DNA of 64,000 nucleotides, taken from contig LNAC01000019.1 of assembly GCA_002007465.1 (NCBI GenBank), positions 3,611,942 to 3,675,941 of the forward strand, read 5' to 3'. Source of the DNA: Ailurus styani (Eukaryota > Chordata > Mammalia > Carnivora > Ailuridae). A program made the translations under genes and the position numbers. Shown here piece after piece: positions 35,346-46,885 of this stretch (within the stretch, counting starts at the first letter, position 1; each line of letters begins with the position of its first letter). A model generated the notes under the pieces. The model was given only the letters and a program-made list of their open reading frames with translations. It did not search any database and was not told where the DNA came from.

Positions 35346-37859
35346 TCCTTGCTTTTCCTTCCATCTTCTTGAACTCTGTCAACTCAAACATATATTTTTT
35401 TTCCTATTTTTTGAATTAACTGTCTTGCTTCTTAAAATTCACCTTCGACTCTCCCACAAGATTGTCTCTGCCTTGGGCAGATCTTGTCCATTGTAAATAG
35501 TTTAAACACTTACCATTATACCTTACTAATGGTATAGTCATACTGCATGCATTTTAAATATCAGCTGCTCCAAATTCATTTTGGAAATAGGTGAGATGTA
35601 AGTACATGAACATCTCTCCACACCCATTCATTTGAGACATGTATTGGCGTGTTATGTGAAAAGCATGCACTCTTGGGCTGACATTGCGTCTACTGGGACT
35701 TGCTGGCAGCTTCCTGTACCTTTTTCTTCCATTTCCAGAACTCATTTCACTTTTTGATACTCTCTTGACCCAGCCCTTTCCAATTACTCTCATTACAATC
35801 CAACACACATTTACTGAATTGTACATCATACCTAGCACTGTCTGGGTGCCGGAGACACACAAGTAAAGACTTCTGGCCTTGCCCCAGCCAGTCCCCACGG
35901 CTCCCCCTCCTGCCCTTCGGTCTTTTCCGCCTCTCTCTTTTCCCTGCTAAGCTGAATTTGACCATCAGAGTTCTGCCCAGGCTGAGCTGGACCCTACCTG
36001 CATAGCACAGCAGACTCCTGCTCCTTAATTTTCTCCAGGCATCTGTGACAAACCACCATTTTGAGCCAGGCCCTGAGCTCTGTATTTATGTGATGTCAGT
36101 TGTTTAAATTTACATCTGCTTTCCCGGTGAGTTTCCTGCTTTGGAAGGTACAACTAGAGCCTGTCATCATTACTGTTATTGCAACAGCTACTACCAGTAG
36201 CTTTCATTTACTGTGTGACAGGCGCCTTCCACACATTTATTGTCTCTCTCATTCCAACAATACTTTTGCCTGTAAGGCGAATGTGTTTTCTCCAAAGAAG
36301 CAAAGTAGCAACTATCCACACCACTGGGTCTGTTAGCATTTGGTGGGATTTGGTTTTGTTTGTGGTGATATTAACCAGCTAGTGATATATTTGGGGGAAA
36401 TTGTCTATCAGACAGTTGTAAACTAGGTGAAATAATGAACGTTTCGATCCTGCTGCCTTAAGAATGAGTGGTTCCGTCTGAGGAAGTGGTCATATTTCCT
36501 TAGGCTCTAAATTTGAGTGAAATTTACAGCCGTCGGTTTCTTGAAAATAGTTTGACATACAAACTAGAATACGTTCTTACTTCCTCCCTTAGACAGGGAG
36601 GGCATCCTACTAAAATATCAAAAAATATTTAATAAATAAAAATGCAGATGTTACCAGGGGAGATTAATGGCCAACTTTGAAAATCGATCACTGTATTATG
36701 GTTATTTTTATCATTTGGCTTCTGTCTTCTTCCTTTCCTGCCAGGATCAGTTAAAAATTTCAAACTATTATAATAGTGTAGCACTTTAACACATATCTTG
36801 TCATCAGTTTCTCTTCATTATGAGTATTCTAATTTTTTTCCCGTCAGTCCAAGGACATCCTAATTTGTACACGATTCGTATGTCTTTTGGTATTAATTAA
36901 AGCTAGGGAAGCATAGCTCCAAAATAAAATAGATTTATATGAAATGCTAATATGCAGGATTTAATGTAGTGTGCTCTGTAATACACACTAGGGGGTGGGG
37001 GGGGGTCAGAAAAAATAAGGAAGATATTGGTCATATTGAGCAAAGTGGGGTGTCCAGGGGGCTCTGGCCATGTTCCTTTTGTCAGTTAATGTCTTTTTAT
37101 TGCCTTCCTGTGATGGGTCATGAAACCTCAGGTCAGTGGAGGACATCTCCGTTTTTCTCTGCTCTCCCAAACAATTCTGTAAAATTAGGCAGTTTGCGGG
37201 TTAGATGCTGGGAAAATGGGGATTAGTGGCAGCCTGTTTGTGTATGTCTTTCTTACTATTTTGATGTTCTTATAACCCCAAATGGACATCATTATCATTT
37301 TTTTCCCTCTAGTTTATGACAATAATCTCACCTAGAGGCCTGGTTCAGCCTTTTCTCTCAAATCTCTTGTTCAGTGTGTAGTCTTTGTGATCAAGATATC
37401 AGAGTGGAAGAAACGACAATAAAGGATAGACAATGAGAGGCCAAATTAGGGATAGGACTCCAGGTCAGCAGAGGCAATCAACAAAAAACAGCAGGAAAGC
37501 GAAAGGCAGGTTAAAAAAAAAAGGCATGTTTATAGGCCTCTACAAAGTGTGCTTGTCCTAGAGCTAAAGAACCCTCAACCCCTTCCCATCCCCCAATCAG
37601 AAAAGGAAATGCTTGGGACGGAAACATCATAAGCAGAATTTCCAGACTTGAAGGCATATTTTTAGCTGATTCTTCTTCAGGTTGCTTGGTTAGAGTAACC
37701 AGCATTGTTTATTATACCTGTCATAGTAAAACAGAATTTTTGGAATGCCCTAAGTGTATTCCAGAATGCTTCTAGTTCCATCCATGATAAGCAGCCCTTT
37801 GCATACAGAGACTCAGTTGACTCGATGAATAAATAATAAGATGATTTTAAAGTTTACAC

Positions 37860-38970
37860 ATGAGAATATATCCTTTTAAAATTATAAAAGTAATGTGGGC
37901 ATGAAAAAATCCAGTGTGCATAGAAGAATCTAAAATAAAAACAAAAGTTTCCCTCTCTGACCCCTTCCTTTTAATCCACAGTTCTTCAAAGGTAACTGCT
38001 TAATGGTTTCTTGGTATGCTTCTGGACCATTTTCATACAAAAAGGATATCACTTTTTGTTTCATTTACCCATCCTGTTCTTTCTACTCCCTCTTTTTGCT
38101 CAAGCAATAATTAAAATTAAAAAAAAAATTTTTTAGTTTTAAAAAAAAATTTAAAAAAAATTTTCAATTTAAAAGTAAATCCCAGACCTCGTACCCATTT
38201 GCTTGTAAATATTACCATGTATATTATCTCCAACAGAGAAGAACTTGGAAAAAAAAAATAAATGACCACAGTAACTATTATCACGTCGAACAGGGTCAAC
38301 GATGGTTTCATGATTTTATGGGATGCCTGGGTTACAATTAGTGTTCCTTCAGTTATCTCGGAAGTGTTTTTTGCAATTGCTTTGTTCGAGTCAGGATCAA
38401 AATCAGCTTCACACCTTGTATTTGTTTGATGTGTCTCCATAGCCGTGTCCCTTTGCCCATTTCCTCGAAGAGACTGTCTTCTGTCCTATAGAATTTCCCA
38501 TATTCTGTATTTGGCTGATTCTCTCCCCTTGGGCATGTGGGTTTACTGTGTTGTTGCTATTTTAACCACCTGTATTTCTGGTAAACTTCTAGCTAATTAG
38601 AGGCTTGATTAAATTTTTTTGTAGGAATATTTCATAGGTGGCTTATCAGAAGGTCCACGATGTCTGTCCCCTCTTAGTGATGTTAAACTCCATGAGTGGC
38701 TTTAGGTGATGTCAGCTTGATCCATCCCTTATAAAGTGTCCGATCAACCTTTCACCTCACTGTATTAGCAACCATTGATTCTCATTTTTTAGAAAACAAA
38801 AATAGAATCAGCCTAGACATATAGGTTCCTATCTTGCTTTATCCACTAACTCTAATATCTTGGACATGTTTCTATGTCAGCATCTATAGATCTAGTTCAT
38901 TTTAAAAAATGGCTTCATATATTTATTTTATGAGTGTATTACGACTTATTTAATCAGTTGGGAAATATTT
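37860..38970 (-). mobile_element. Ancient L1M 3' UTR composite, antisense
   Basis: Blocks resembling antisense L1M 3' UTR sequence: 'cagttcttcaaaggtaactgc', 'gtaaatcccagacctcgtac', 'tttgttcgagtcaggatcaaa', 'agagactgtcttctgtcctatag', 'aatatttcataggtggctt' and 'ttatccactaactctaatatc'. Pieces from related subfamilies may be joined. No intact coding part remains. Confidence 0.65.
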
Positions 38971-39923
38971 CTGATCCCTCATCTTTCTGATGAAGAAAGG
39001 AAAGTCTGAGTCTTCAACTCTGTTTGTTTTGATTTACTATATCCCCAAATTGCAGAAGCTAGTGTGGCACTGAGCAATGGAATATGATAGACCAGAGGAG
39101 TAGCAGCACAGTGTCACAGCGGAGACCCTTTCCTGCGGGGATGGAGGAGGAGAGCTTATCTCAGCTTTCCTTGGAGGAAGCAGTTGGTTGGTTTGCTTTT
39201 CTGAAAAACGGAAGCATTTGTGACTGCCCTATTGTAGCTCTTCCACAAGCGGGTGGTGGGGCTCAGGGCAGAGGAAGGCAGTGGACCTCGTTAGTGACAA
39301 CCAGAGGGACAGAAATAAGTGGGCAAAAAACCCTGACCTTAAGACCCCTTGATGGCCAAATTGGCAGCAGCGTTTGCGCAAGACATAACTAAACAGGTCG
39401 ACAGTGGGATCCTAAAATATGTCTCCATTGGAGTTCGGTTTGTGAGGTTTATGATGGGTGTTTGGTTTTCGGTGCGGTGCCGTGCGTCATTCCCTGTCCC
39501 ATTTGGTTTGTCTTCATTTCTTGCTGTTTTCTAAGTTTAGGAATTCAGATATGGCCTCAAGTCTGGAGGTTTCCTTCAGGAAAACAGAGCCCCTGAAGTC
39601 AAGCTTTTCTGGGCTGAACAAGGCCAGGCCAGGCAAAGCCCCATCCTAGGTGGGGGGATGGCCTTTGAAAGTAAGACCGTCACACGGCAGCATGGTCAGA
39701 TTCTGAAAGATGGAACCCTCATGGAAATAATGAGATGCGTGTGGGTTTCTACGCGAAGAAAAGCAGCGATAAAAGTTCCTTGTGGATAAAGTCTTAGAAT
39801 TGCCCAGGAAAAACCCCAAATCATTTTTAGTGCTTTTTCTATTAGCAATGCATGTGAATGAGTGCTGGCTGCCGTGTACCTTTTTGTTTTCCTCAATTTT
39901 TCTTTCTTTCTCCCTCTTCCAAG

Positions 39924-40096
39924 CCTCAGAAGAGGAAAGTGGAAAGCCTTTCCAGTGTCCGATATGTGGTCTGGTTATCAAAAGGAAGAGTTACTGGAAG
40001 CGACACATGGTGATCCACACAGGTTTAAAAAGTCATCAGTGTCCGCTCTGTCCATTCCGGTGTGCTCGCAAGGACAATCTCAAATCCCACATGAAG
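39924..40096 (+). CDS. ZNF827: ZNF827 exon 3: zinc finger 1 and most of zinc finger 2
   Basis: 173 bases starting in phase 1 after CTCTTCCAAG and ending ATGAAG|GTAAGC in phase 0. It encodes (A)SEEESGKPFQ followed by finger 1, CPICGLVIKRKSYWKRHMVIH, which fits C-X2-C-X12-H-X3-H. The linker is TGLKSHQ. Finger 2 then begins CPLCPFRCARKDNLKSHMK, where the exon stops between its two zinc-binding histidines; the final His comes from exon 4. These are the first of the protein's zinc fingers and should bind nucleic acid or protein partners in the nucleus. Both splice sites are good matches. I saw no frame damage. Confidence 0.97.
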
Positions 40097-40844
40097 GTAA
40101 GCCGCCTGCGGACGGGCCTCACGGAGAGGCAGGCACAGCCCGAGCTCTTGCACACAGTCCGGTGCAGGAAGCTCCTAGGCAGGAGAGGGACATTGGTGGA
40201 GCCTACAGAATGCAGTGCTTATTGTCTCCAGGTCGGCAGCACAGAAGAAGCAGGTGGTGAAGGATCTCCTTTGTAATGCTCTTCCCGTCCTTTTTAAAGG
40301 CAAGGAGAAGCTTCTGTATCCAACCATTAGATGTGATGTAGGGCCCTTTTCTAGTGGGGAGCAGCAGCCTACCTTAGCCTTGCATGGCGATGCATGTCTG
40401 GGGTGCTGGGAGGAAGACTCAGGGAAGAGCAAAGAGCAGGAAAGACCAGTACAGGATGGGCTGCTGGACCCATGCCCCAGAGAGGGGTCCGCCCTCTTCT
40501 GCTGTTGCTTTTCTCTCCAGTTTACGAACCCACAGGAACACCCAGAGGCTCCTTATGGGAGGGGTGAGGACCTTGAAAGACACCTGGGCCCTAGCTTTCG
40601 CCCTGTGTGGGGCCTGGGGGGCTCTTCCTGACAAGACTGGGTCCTCCCAAGGCTCCGTGTGTGTGCTGTCCTAATTCCCAGGATCACACTAACCAAACAT
40701 CTAAGGACATTGTTTTCAGTGTCTTACTAAAAACAACTGCATTTCCCTCTTATGTGAGATGGAGAAAGCTTAGTCATCGCGAAATCTTTCTGGCAGACCC
40801 CATTACTAATAAAGGTTTTCTCTGAAATTCAAAGAAGAAAATCA

Positions 40845-41070
40845 TGAGATCAAAAGAGCACGGGCTCTTGAATTTGATAGAGCAGCATTTAAATCTTATT
40901 GTGGAACTTACTAGCTAAGTGGCCTTGAGCAAATGAACTTTAGGCTCTCAATTTTCTCATCTGTTCAACGAGAACGATAATGTTTATCTGGAAGAGTTGT
41001 CATGAGTATTTAAGGAGATAATGTTAGCAAAGTATCTGACACAGAAATGTTCAATAGTAGTTATTTAATT
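40845..41070 (+). repeat. MIR-type SINE copy
   Basis: Sense order is clear: 'ttgaatttgatagagcagc', 'ggccttgagcaaatgaac', 'ctcatctgttcaacgag' and 'gtatctgacacagaaatg'. Confidence 0.65.
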
Positions 41071-42289
41071 TCGATAACTATCTTTGAACACCTTTATTTT
41101 CCCACTGATATTTTCAGTACGACTTGGCTGTCGACATTGTTTATAATGTTTTTACTTTCCTACCATAAGAAGCATAGTGTGTGTACATAATTAAGATATT
41201 TGCTTTTTTTCCAAATCCTTGTAGTCTCATCCATCTGAATAGATCAGCGATCACTGTTTAGAATTGTAGCTCTAAAAAAGTGTGACCAGACAGAACCTCT
41301 CCTGATTTTAGGAGCTAGCTTAGAAGATTAAAAAGAAAAATTAAATCCATGATGTAATTTGTATTCTGTCATTTGCCTTTTTCACCTGGGAGTAGCTTGC
41401 CCTTCATCTTCAGAATCCATTGAACCAAGAGTTCTGGTCGGTTGGATTTTACTGAGCCTACTTAGTTTTTCCATTCCTCTCCTCATCCTCTATCACCTCT
41501 TTCCAAAGCAAAATCTTGTATTTTACACCTGCAAAGTGGATTTCATTAGCAGGATGACACTTCAAAAGGAATGCCTTTAAAACTAAAATTTGTTTTCGTT
41601 ACTTGTGTCCTACACTGTGTTTAGAAATAGGGTCTGGCAAATTTAAAGCTTCAGTGAGCAGAAAACTTGCATCTAGCCTGACACCTTGTAAGCTTGGTTT
41701 CAGCTCAGGGTCACATAAAACAACCTATTTATAAACCCATGGAAAAAAAGCTGGGTTTTCAATAGCAGGAACTACTGACCCTGAAACTACAGGGAGATGA
41801 GTTGGGTGCCTTGATGATACAGACGGTCGGCCATGACAGTGTTACAGATGAGAGCTGCAAGGGCTTTGCGGGTCACGGGGTCTCAGAATGCTTTCAGAAC
41901 AAATCAATAACCAGTACAATAAAGCAGTTGTGTGAAATTACTACTTTATTCAAACTCATGGTGTCCTAACCTGTTGAGCTATGATTCGAGCTTTTGATAA
42001 GGGAAGTGTAAGAAGGGCTCATGCAAGTTTAATTTTATCAAATGGTGTACTCTTTCTTTTCTCTGTTCTCCACCTCACCGATGGGCCATTTTCTTTCTTT
42101 AGTCAAAGAATTCATGCTTTTGTTTTGATTTGACATACTTTAATTTTGAGACATTTTGTAAACACAGTCTATGTAGGAGTACAGTGGTAGTGGTCTTGTG
42201 AATAGGTATCTTCTGCTGCATTCACCAAAGACTAAAAATATGAATGGATTTTCTACAATGAATCCAGCCTGTGAAGTGGGGGCAGTGTC

Positions 42290-42545
42290 GCCTGTAGATT
42301 AAGATCTCACACTGCGTGCGGTCAGAAAGACCTCAGTTAGAATCTCAGTTCCACGACTTTTAGTAGCTGTGAGACTTTGGGAGAATCATTTAACCTCTCC
42401 CAGCCTTCGTTTCCACTCGTGGAGATAATCATCCGATCTATCGCCTGGAGTCTGGAGTCGTTAGAAGGGTTAAATGAGATAATGGACATAGAGCAACTGG
42501 ATACAGTGCCCGGCATGGAGCACACTCAGGAAATGTAGCTAACCC
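42290..42545 (+). repeat. MIR SINE, nearly full length
   Basis: One of the best preserved MIRs here: 'gaatctcagttccacgac', 'gagactttgggagaatcat', 'taacctctcccagccttcg', 'ggttaaatgagataatgg' and 'cagtgcccggcatggagc' occur in order. Confidence 0.75.
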
Positions 42546-44459
42546 GGTCATTATCATCCAAGAGTTCTCAGAGTTAGCGTTTACATTTGGAAATAAAGTA
42601 ATGACATGGGATAAAAAAAAATTAGTCTAAATTTTATTGCCTTTTTCTTTTTGTGATGAATCTTTAATGGTGACAATTTAGGAATACCAGTAAATGGCAA
42701 GAATATAAAATTGACCCTCGATCCCATCACACAGAAATAACCATCGTTATCATTCTAACGTATGTCCTTCCATATTGATGCTATAGGCTTAGTTGAGATG
42801 AATTGAGATTCTACTTTATTTGTTCAATAAGGGCAGTATTTACTGTGTTCCCAGTCAGTGCTGGGCACTGTCCTTTTTTTTTTTTTTAAACCTGCCTTTC
42901 CTCCTCTGTATATCTCACCAACGTTTTTATGGGCAGCTGAGGAAGGAGCTTGTAAATGCCTCCAGCTTCCTCAGGGTTATCTTAGATTTCCATTAAGTCT
43001 TTTACAACTTTCCTGGATGAGTGGGCATATAGGAATTAAATACGAAATTCATAAGCCGAGATTGAACAGAAGAGGTGAGGACTGCTAAAATAAAGCACAG
43101 TGGTGACGTAATGGCAAGAAACCGGGCAAGGGTCAGAGCGCTGAGTCCTGCCATTTAAGGAGCTGTGACTCCTGAGGAAGCCCCTTCCCTGCCTGGCCAT
43201 GTCCCCTAAGGGGGAGCAGGTGTGTGCCAAAGCTTCCTCATGTTCCTCCCGCCGCCATCGGAGATGGACCTCACGATGGAACAGCACCTTCTATCTCCCT
43301 CCCCGTAGGTGCTCTCGGTGCAAGATGACAGGTCCATCAGCATGTCTCTACGTGGCCTGGAAAGAAGGATACACTTTAGACAAGTGTTCCTTCACCTTAG
43401 CGGACTGAGAGGGATTTTAAAGCTAATGTCAGGCCAACGAGATTAAAAATGATCAGAGAAAGTGCTCCTCTGTCAGGACAGAAGGGAAGAAACGGCCGTG
43501 GGAGGACAGAGGGGTACTTCTCTCAAAGGCCCTATGCAACATGTCGCCCCTTTGGGAAGGTATAGCTCCAATAAAATGACAAGTGTGAGAGTCAACTCCA
43601 CAGCCCCGGTTCCTCCTTTAAACCGACACTGATTTTTCCACAACTAAATATAGCAAGGCCAGGATCTGGTGGAAAAGAAGCCACGTAAAAATACTTGCGC
43701 ACAGACTCTTCTCAGTCCAGGGTTCCCTTTCGACTTTAGAACTTGGGCTCGCTCTCTGTCCTTTCCCTTCTTCCAGAAGCTGCTTCCGGAGCTTCTGTTC
43801 TTGGATTAACTCCTCTCCTCTCCTGGGTCAATAGATGTAAGGACACTTCTGAAATGGAATCTGCCCCACCGCGCTGCTCCCGGGACGACGGAAGCGTTCT
43901 GCCATGTGACCTTTACCACCTGGTTCCGGGCATGCTCCAGGCAGCACCTGTCAGGGTCCCGTGGGGCTGTGACCCGAGCCTCCAAGAGGCGCTGCTCCTG
44001 CGGGAATTGGGTGGAGGCGATAGTGGGGAATCTTCACGATTCTGTGAGGAAGCAAAAATGAAATGATCAGCTCCAGAGTGAAATCCCTTTGTTGTGAAAG
44101 AACAGACAGAGGTGATGTTAACAACTAGTGACAAACGCGTCCCTAACCCCCAGCCCCTCCCGACCTGGCAGAGGGGAAGCCTTTTAATGAGCAAGGCCTT
44201 GCTGCAGCTGAGTTGAAGTTTATATGGTTATTTCTGAGAAATGCACGCTTTGGGGGACCCAGAATCTCTTCGGCCGTTTTTTTCAAAAAGCCACAGTGGG
44301 GTGCTGTAGCGACAGGATCTCACCATTAACTTTTAATTTCTTTGCTTTTGTTGGTCACTTAACATTATTTAAAAGTATGTTTTGGCTGGTGAATAATGCT
44401 TTTGGATTGCATTCAGAATGCATAAACAGCTGTAGTAAAACTTGCTCTCTTGGAAAGGA

Positions 44460-44560
44460 AGCCTACGCAGAGAGGCCAGGTGGTGCAGTGAATTAATGAA
44501 CTAGCCTTTAACCTTAGGTAGACCTGGGTTCAAATCCCACTTAGGTCACCACTGGAACAT
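44460..44560 (+). repeat. MIR 5' part
   Basis: The text 'aggccaggtggtgcagtg' through 'gacctgggttcaaatcccac' matches the tRNA-related 5' part of MIR. Confidence 0.6.
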
Positions 44561-45039
44561 GAGGTGTCAGTTCTGTTTTGGTTTTGAATCCCAGTCACTT
44601 GCCTGTCCAGATCCCACAACTCCCCGAATCATTTGGCCCAAATTGACACAATTGGCAATTTCTACTCAAGGGAGGGGCATTCCTGAAATAGCAGGGTGTA
44701 GCAGGTCAGCGCTGAAGCACATTGGCAGAGCTCAATGGGGAAGTTACGAGCTGACGAGCACCTGCCAGCTCGAAGCCTGGCTCAGTCCAGTGCAATAATT
44801 TCCTCACTTTTTCAAGCACTGCATTTGGTAGGGACAGGAAGAAAAAAGCGGCTTCCAATTTTTTACAGGTATTGTGGATGCAAGGCTGGAACTGGATTTA
44901 AAAGTCTGAATTCCTTCATTGCAGATATCAGAATATGGACCCTGGTAGAACCACATTTGGAAACATTGGTTTCATCTTGACGGGCATACTTGGTGGGGAT
45001 CAGACCTTGGTTTTTCTCCCACTCTACTTGGCTCACTTT

Positions 45040-45165
45040 GTATGTGATTTTGCTCAAGCCACTTACTCTGGGATCTCAGTCTCCCTGTCTATGAAATGGG
45101 AATACCCCGGAGATGACATTCTCTATATTCTTAATTACCTAGAGAAGCGTTTTGAAAATTGAAAT
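45040..45165 (+). repeat. MIR-type SINE fragment
   Basis: Contains 'gattttgctcaagccactta', 'cagtctccctgtctatgaaa' and 'tgggaataccccgg', an MIR core in sense order. Confidence 0.6.
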
Positions 45166-45629
45166 TACGTTTGCAAAAGAGAACGAATTCTCTGAGTGAC
45201 AATAATTGGGTACGTGCCCCTTATTATTGTTGTGAGAGGAATTACTTGACAGGTTGCCTCTTTTGACCCCCAACTGGTAATTATGTAAGTTCGCACTGTG
45301 CCGGGTTTATATTTTCTCTGAAGACCCACGGAGATGAATTGACTAGAATATTAGGAGGATTCTCCTGAAAACAGCCTCCATGGGCAGACAGCATCCTCCA
45401 TTGTGAGCGTGGCTCTAATTATGGGCTCTTAACCTACGTGGACCCATGTTATGTGTAGGGACAGACCTCATTACCTGGAGCACGGTAACAGAATGCTCCT
45501 CTGGTGATTCTGTTTCCTGGGCCAGCCCTTGGTACTGTGAGGAAAAGGTTGATGAGTAGTCTGGGTATACAAGAAGGCATTTTCCGTAAGCACACGGTGG
45601 AGAGCTCATTCTTCTTGCTTCTTCGTCAG

Positions 45630-46110
45630 GTTCATCAGCACCAGGACCGGGGAGAGACCTTTCAGTGCCAGCTATGCCCTTTCACTTCCTCACGCCACTT
45701 CAGCCTGAAACTCCACATGCGTTGCCATCAGCATTTCCTGAGGACAGAAGCCAAGGTGAAGGAGGAGATCCCAGACCCAGATGTCAAGGGATCTCCCCAC
45801 CTCAGTGACAGTGCCTGCCTGGGGCAGCAAAGGGAAGGAGGAGGGACAGAGCTAGTGGGGACCATGATGACGTCCAACACTCCAGAGAGGACTAGCCAGG
45901 GTGGGGCTGGCGTCTCGCCTTTGCTGGTGAAGGAGGAACCCAAGGAAGATAACGGCCTGCCAACCTCCTTTACTCTGAATGCTGCCGACAGGCCGGCCAA
46001 CCACACAAAGCTGAAAGACCCCTCCGAGTATGTGGCCAACAGTGCGTCAGCATTGTTCAGCCAGGACATCTCTGTTAAGATGGCGTCTGATTTTCTCATG
46101 AAGCTGTCAG
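45630..46110 (+). CDS. ZNF827: ZNF827 exon 4: end of finger 2, finger 3 and SUMO-motif linker
   Basis: 481 bases, starting in phase 0 after TTCGTCAG and ending CTGTCAG|GTACTT in phase 1. It begins VHQHQDRGETFQ, which supplies the last His of finger 2. Finger 3, CQLCPFTSSRHFSLKLHMRCH, fits C-X2-C-X12-H-X3-H. The rest is an acidic, probably disordered linker with two VKEE motifs (AKVKEEIPD and LLVKEEPKED) that fit the SUMO-acceptor pattern hydrophobic-K-x-E. It ends DISVKMASDFLMKLS, a short predicted helix echoed in exon 5. SUMOylation is inferred from the motif only. No stop or frameshift is present. Confidence 0.97.
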
Positions 46111-46127
46111 GTACTTGAATAGGGTTG

Positions 46128-46130
<3 letters not shown>

Positions 46131-46160
<30 letters not shown>
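46131..46160. repeat. (TC)15 microsatellite beside exon 4
   Basis: 30 bases of TC begin 20 bases after the exon 4 donor. They are followed by TTTCTCTACAG, so the repeat forms a long pyrimidine tract in front of an AG at 46170-46171. Confidence 0.95.
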
Positions 46161-46167
<7 letters not shown>

Positions 46168-46611
46168 ACAGGATTCTCATCTGTAAAATGATCTGGTAGT
46201 ACTAGATGATTTCAAGGTCCCTTTAAATTCTAATCGTTTGCACTCTCATAAATTTTCTCCTTGACTTTTTTCCCCCCCAGTCCTTTGGAAGCAGGCATTG
46301 CTGTGGTTTGGGTCTAGAAACAACAGGGCATGTTGATTTCCTTCCGGTTTTTCCCCTTTATGGGTTCTTGTTGTGGGGGACAGGTCACATGGTGAGCCAA
46401 GTTGGTGATAGTTCTCCGTGTGACCTTGGGCCATATTTAACTTGTCTCTGCATTTGGTTCTTTTAAAGCATTTGCATGGAACGTCTCATTTTGCATTATT
46501 CAAGTTCTTTATTGCCTTAATTTGAAAGAGTTTTAAAGGACATATGTACAGACTACTGTTAGGAATTATAGTTTTAAAATTTGTGCAGATGATAAAGATT
46601 ATCTTTACATT

Positions 46612-46885
46612 ATTTTTTCCACTGGAAAGATTTTTATTGTAATAGAATATGCCTAACATGAAATTTACCATTCTAACCATTTTTAAGTATACAGTTCTTT
46701 GGCATTAAGTACATTCCTATTGTGTAACCATTGTCACCATCCATCTCCAGAACTGTTTCGTTATCCCAAACTGAAACCTCATACCCATTAAACAATAATT
46801 CCCCATTCTGCCCTCCCCACAGCCCCTGGTAACCACTAGTCTACTTTCTGCCTCCATGAATTTAACTACTTTAGGTGCCTCATGT
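46612..46885 (-). mobile_element. Ancient L1M 3' end, antisense
   Basis: Clear antisense order: 'tttttattgtaatag' (tail side), 'gaaatttaccattctaacc', 'ttaagtatacagttctttgg', 'ccatccatctccagaactg', 'cccctggtaaccactagtc' and 'atgaatttaactactttagg'. This matches the 3' part of L1M elements as I remember it. Confidence 0.8.

Larger units (their letters stand above)
30661..39923 (+). other. ZNF827: ZNF827 intron 2
   Basis: Its donor is hidden in the gap; its acceptor is CTCTTCCAAG at 39914-39923. It holds one young CAN-SINE (34320-34530), a MIR-type fragment (35175-35345) and a long antisense L1M composite (37860-38970). In 30690-34300 and 35350-37850 I recognise nothing specific beyond poly(T) tracts and degraded repeat remains. 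Confidence 0.85.
40097..45629 (+). other. ZNF827: ZNF827 intron 3
   Basis: Bounded by GTAAGC and the acceptor TTCGTCAG. It holds MIR-type copies near 40845-41070, 42290-42545 and 44460-45165. The rest, including 41080-42280 and 42850-44450, appears to be unique sequence with no recognisable gene or young repeat. It is unusual here in having no CAN-SINE. Confidence 0.9.

Noticed and set aside
43743..44066. 107-codon frame in intron 3
   Set aside because: No homology, splice context or conserved start recognised; length is within chance for this much sequence.
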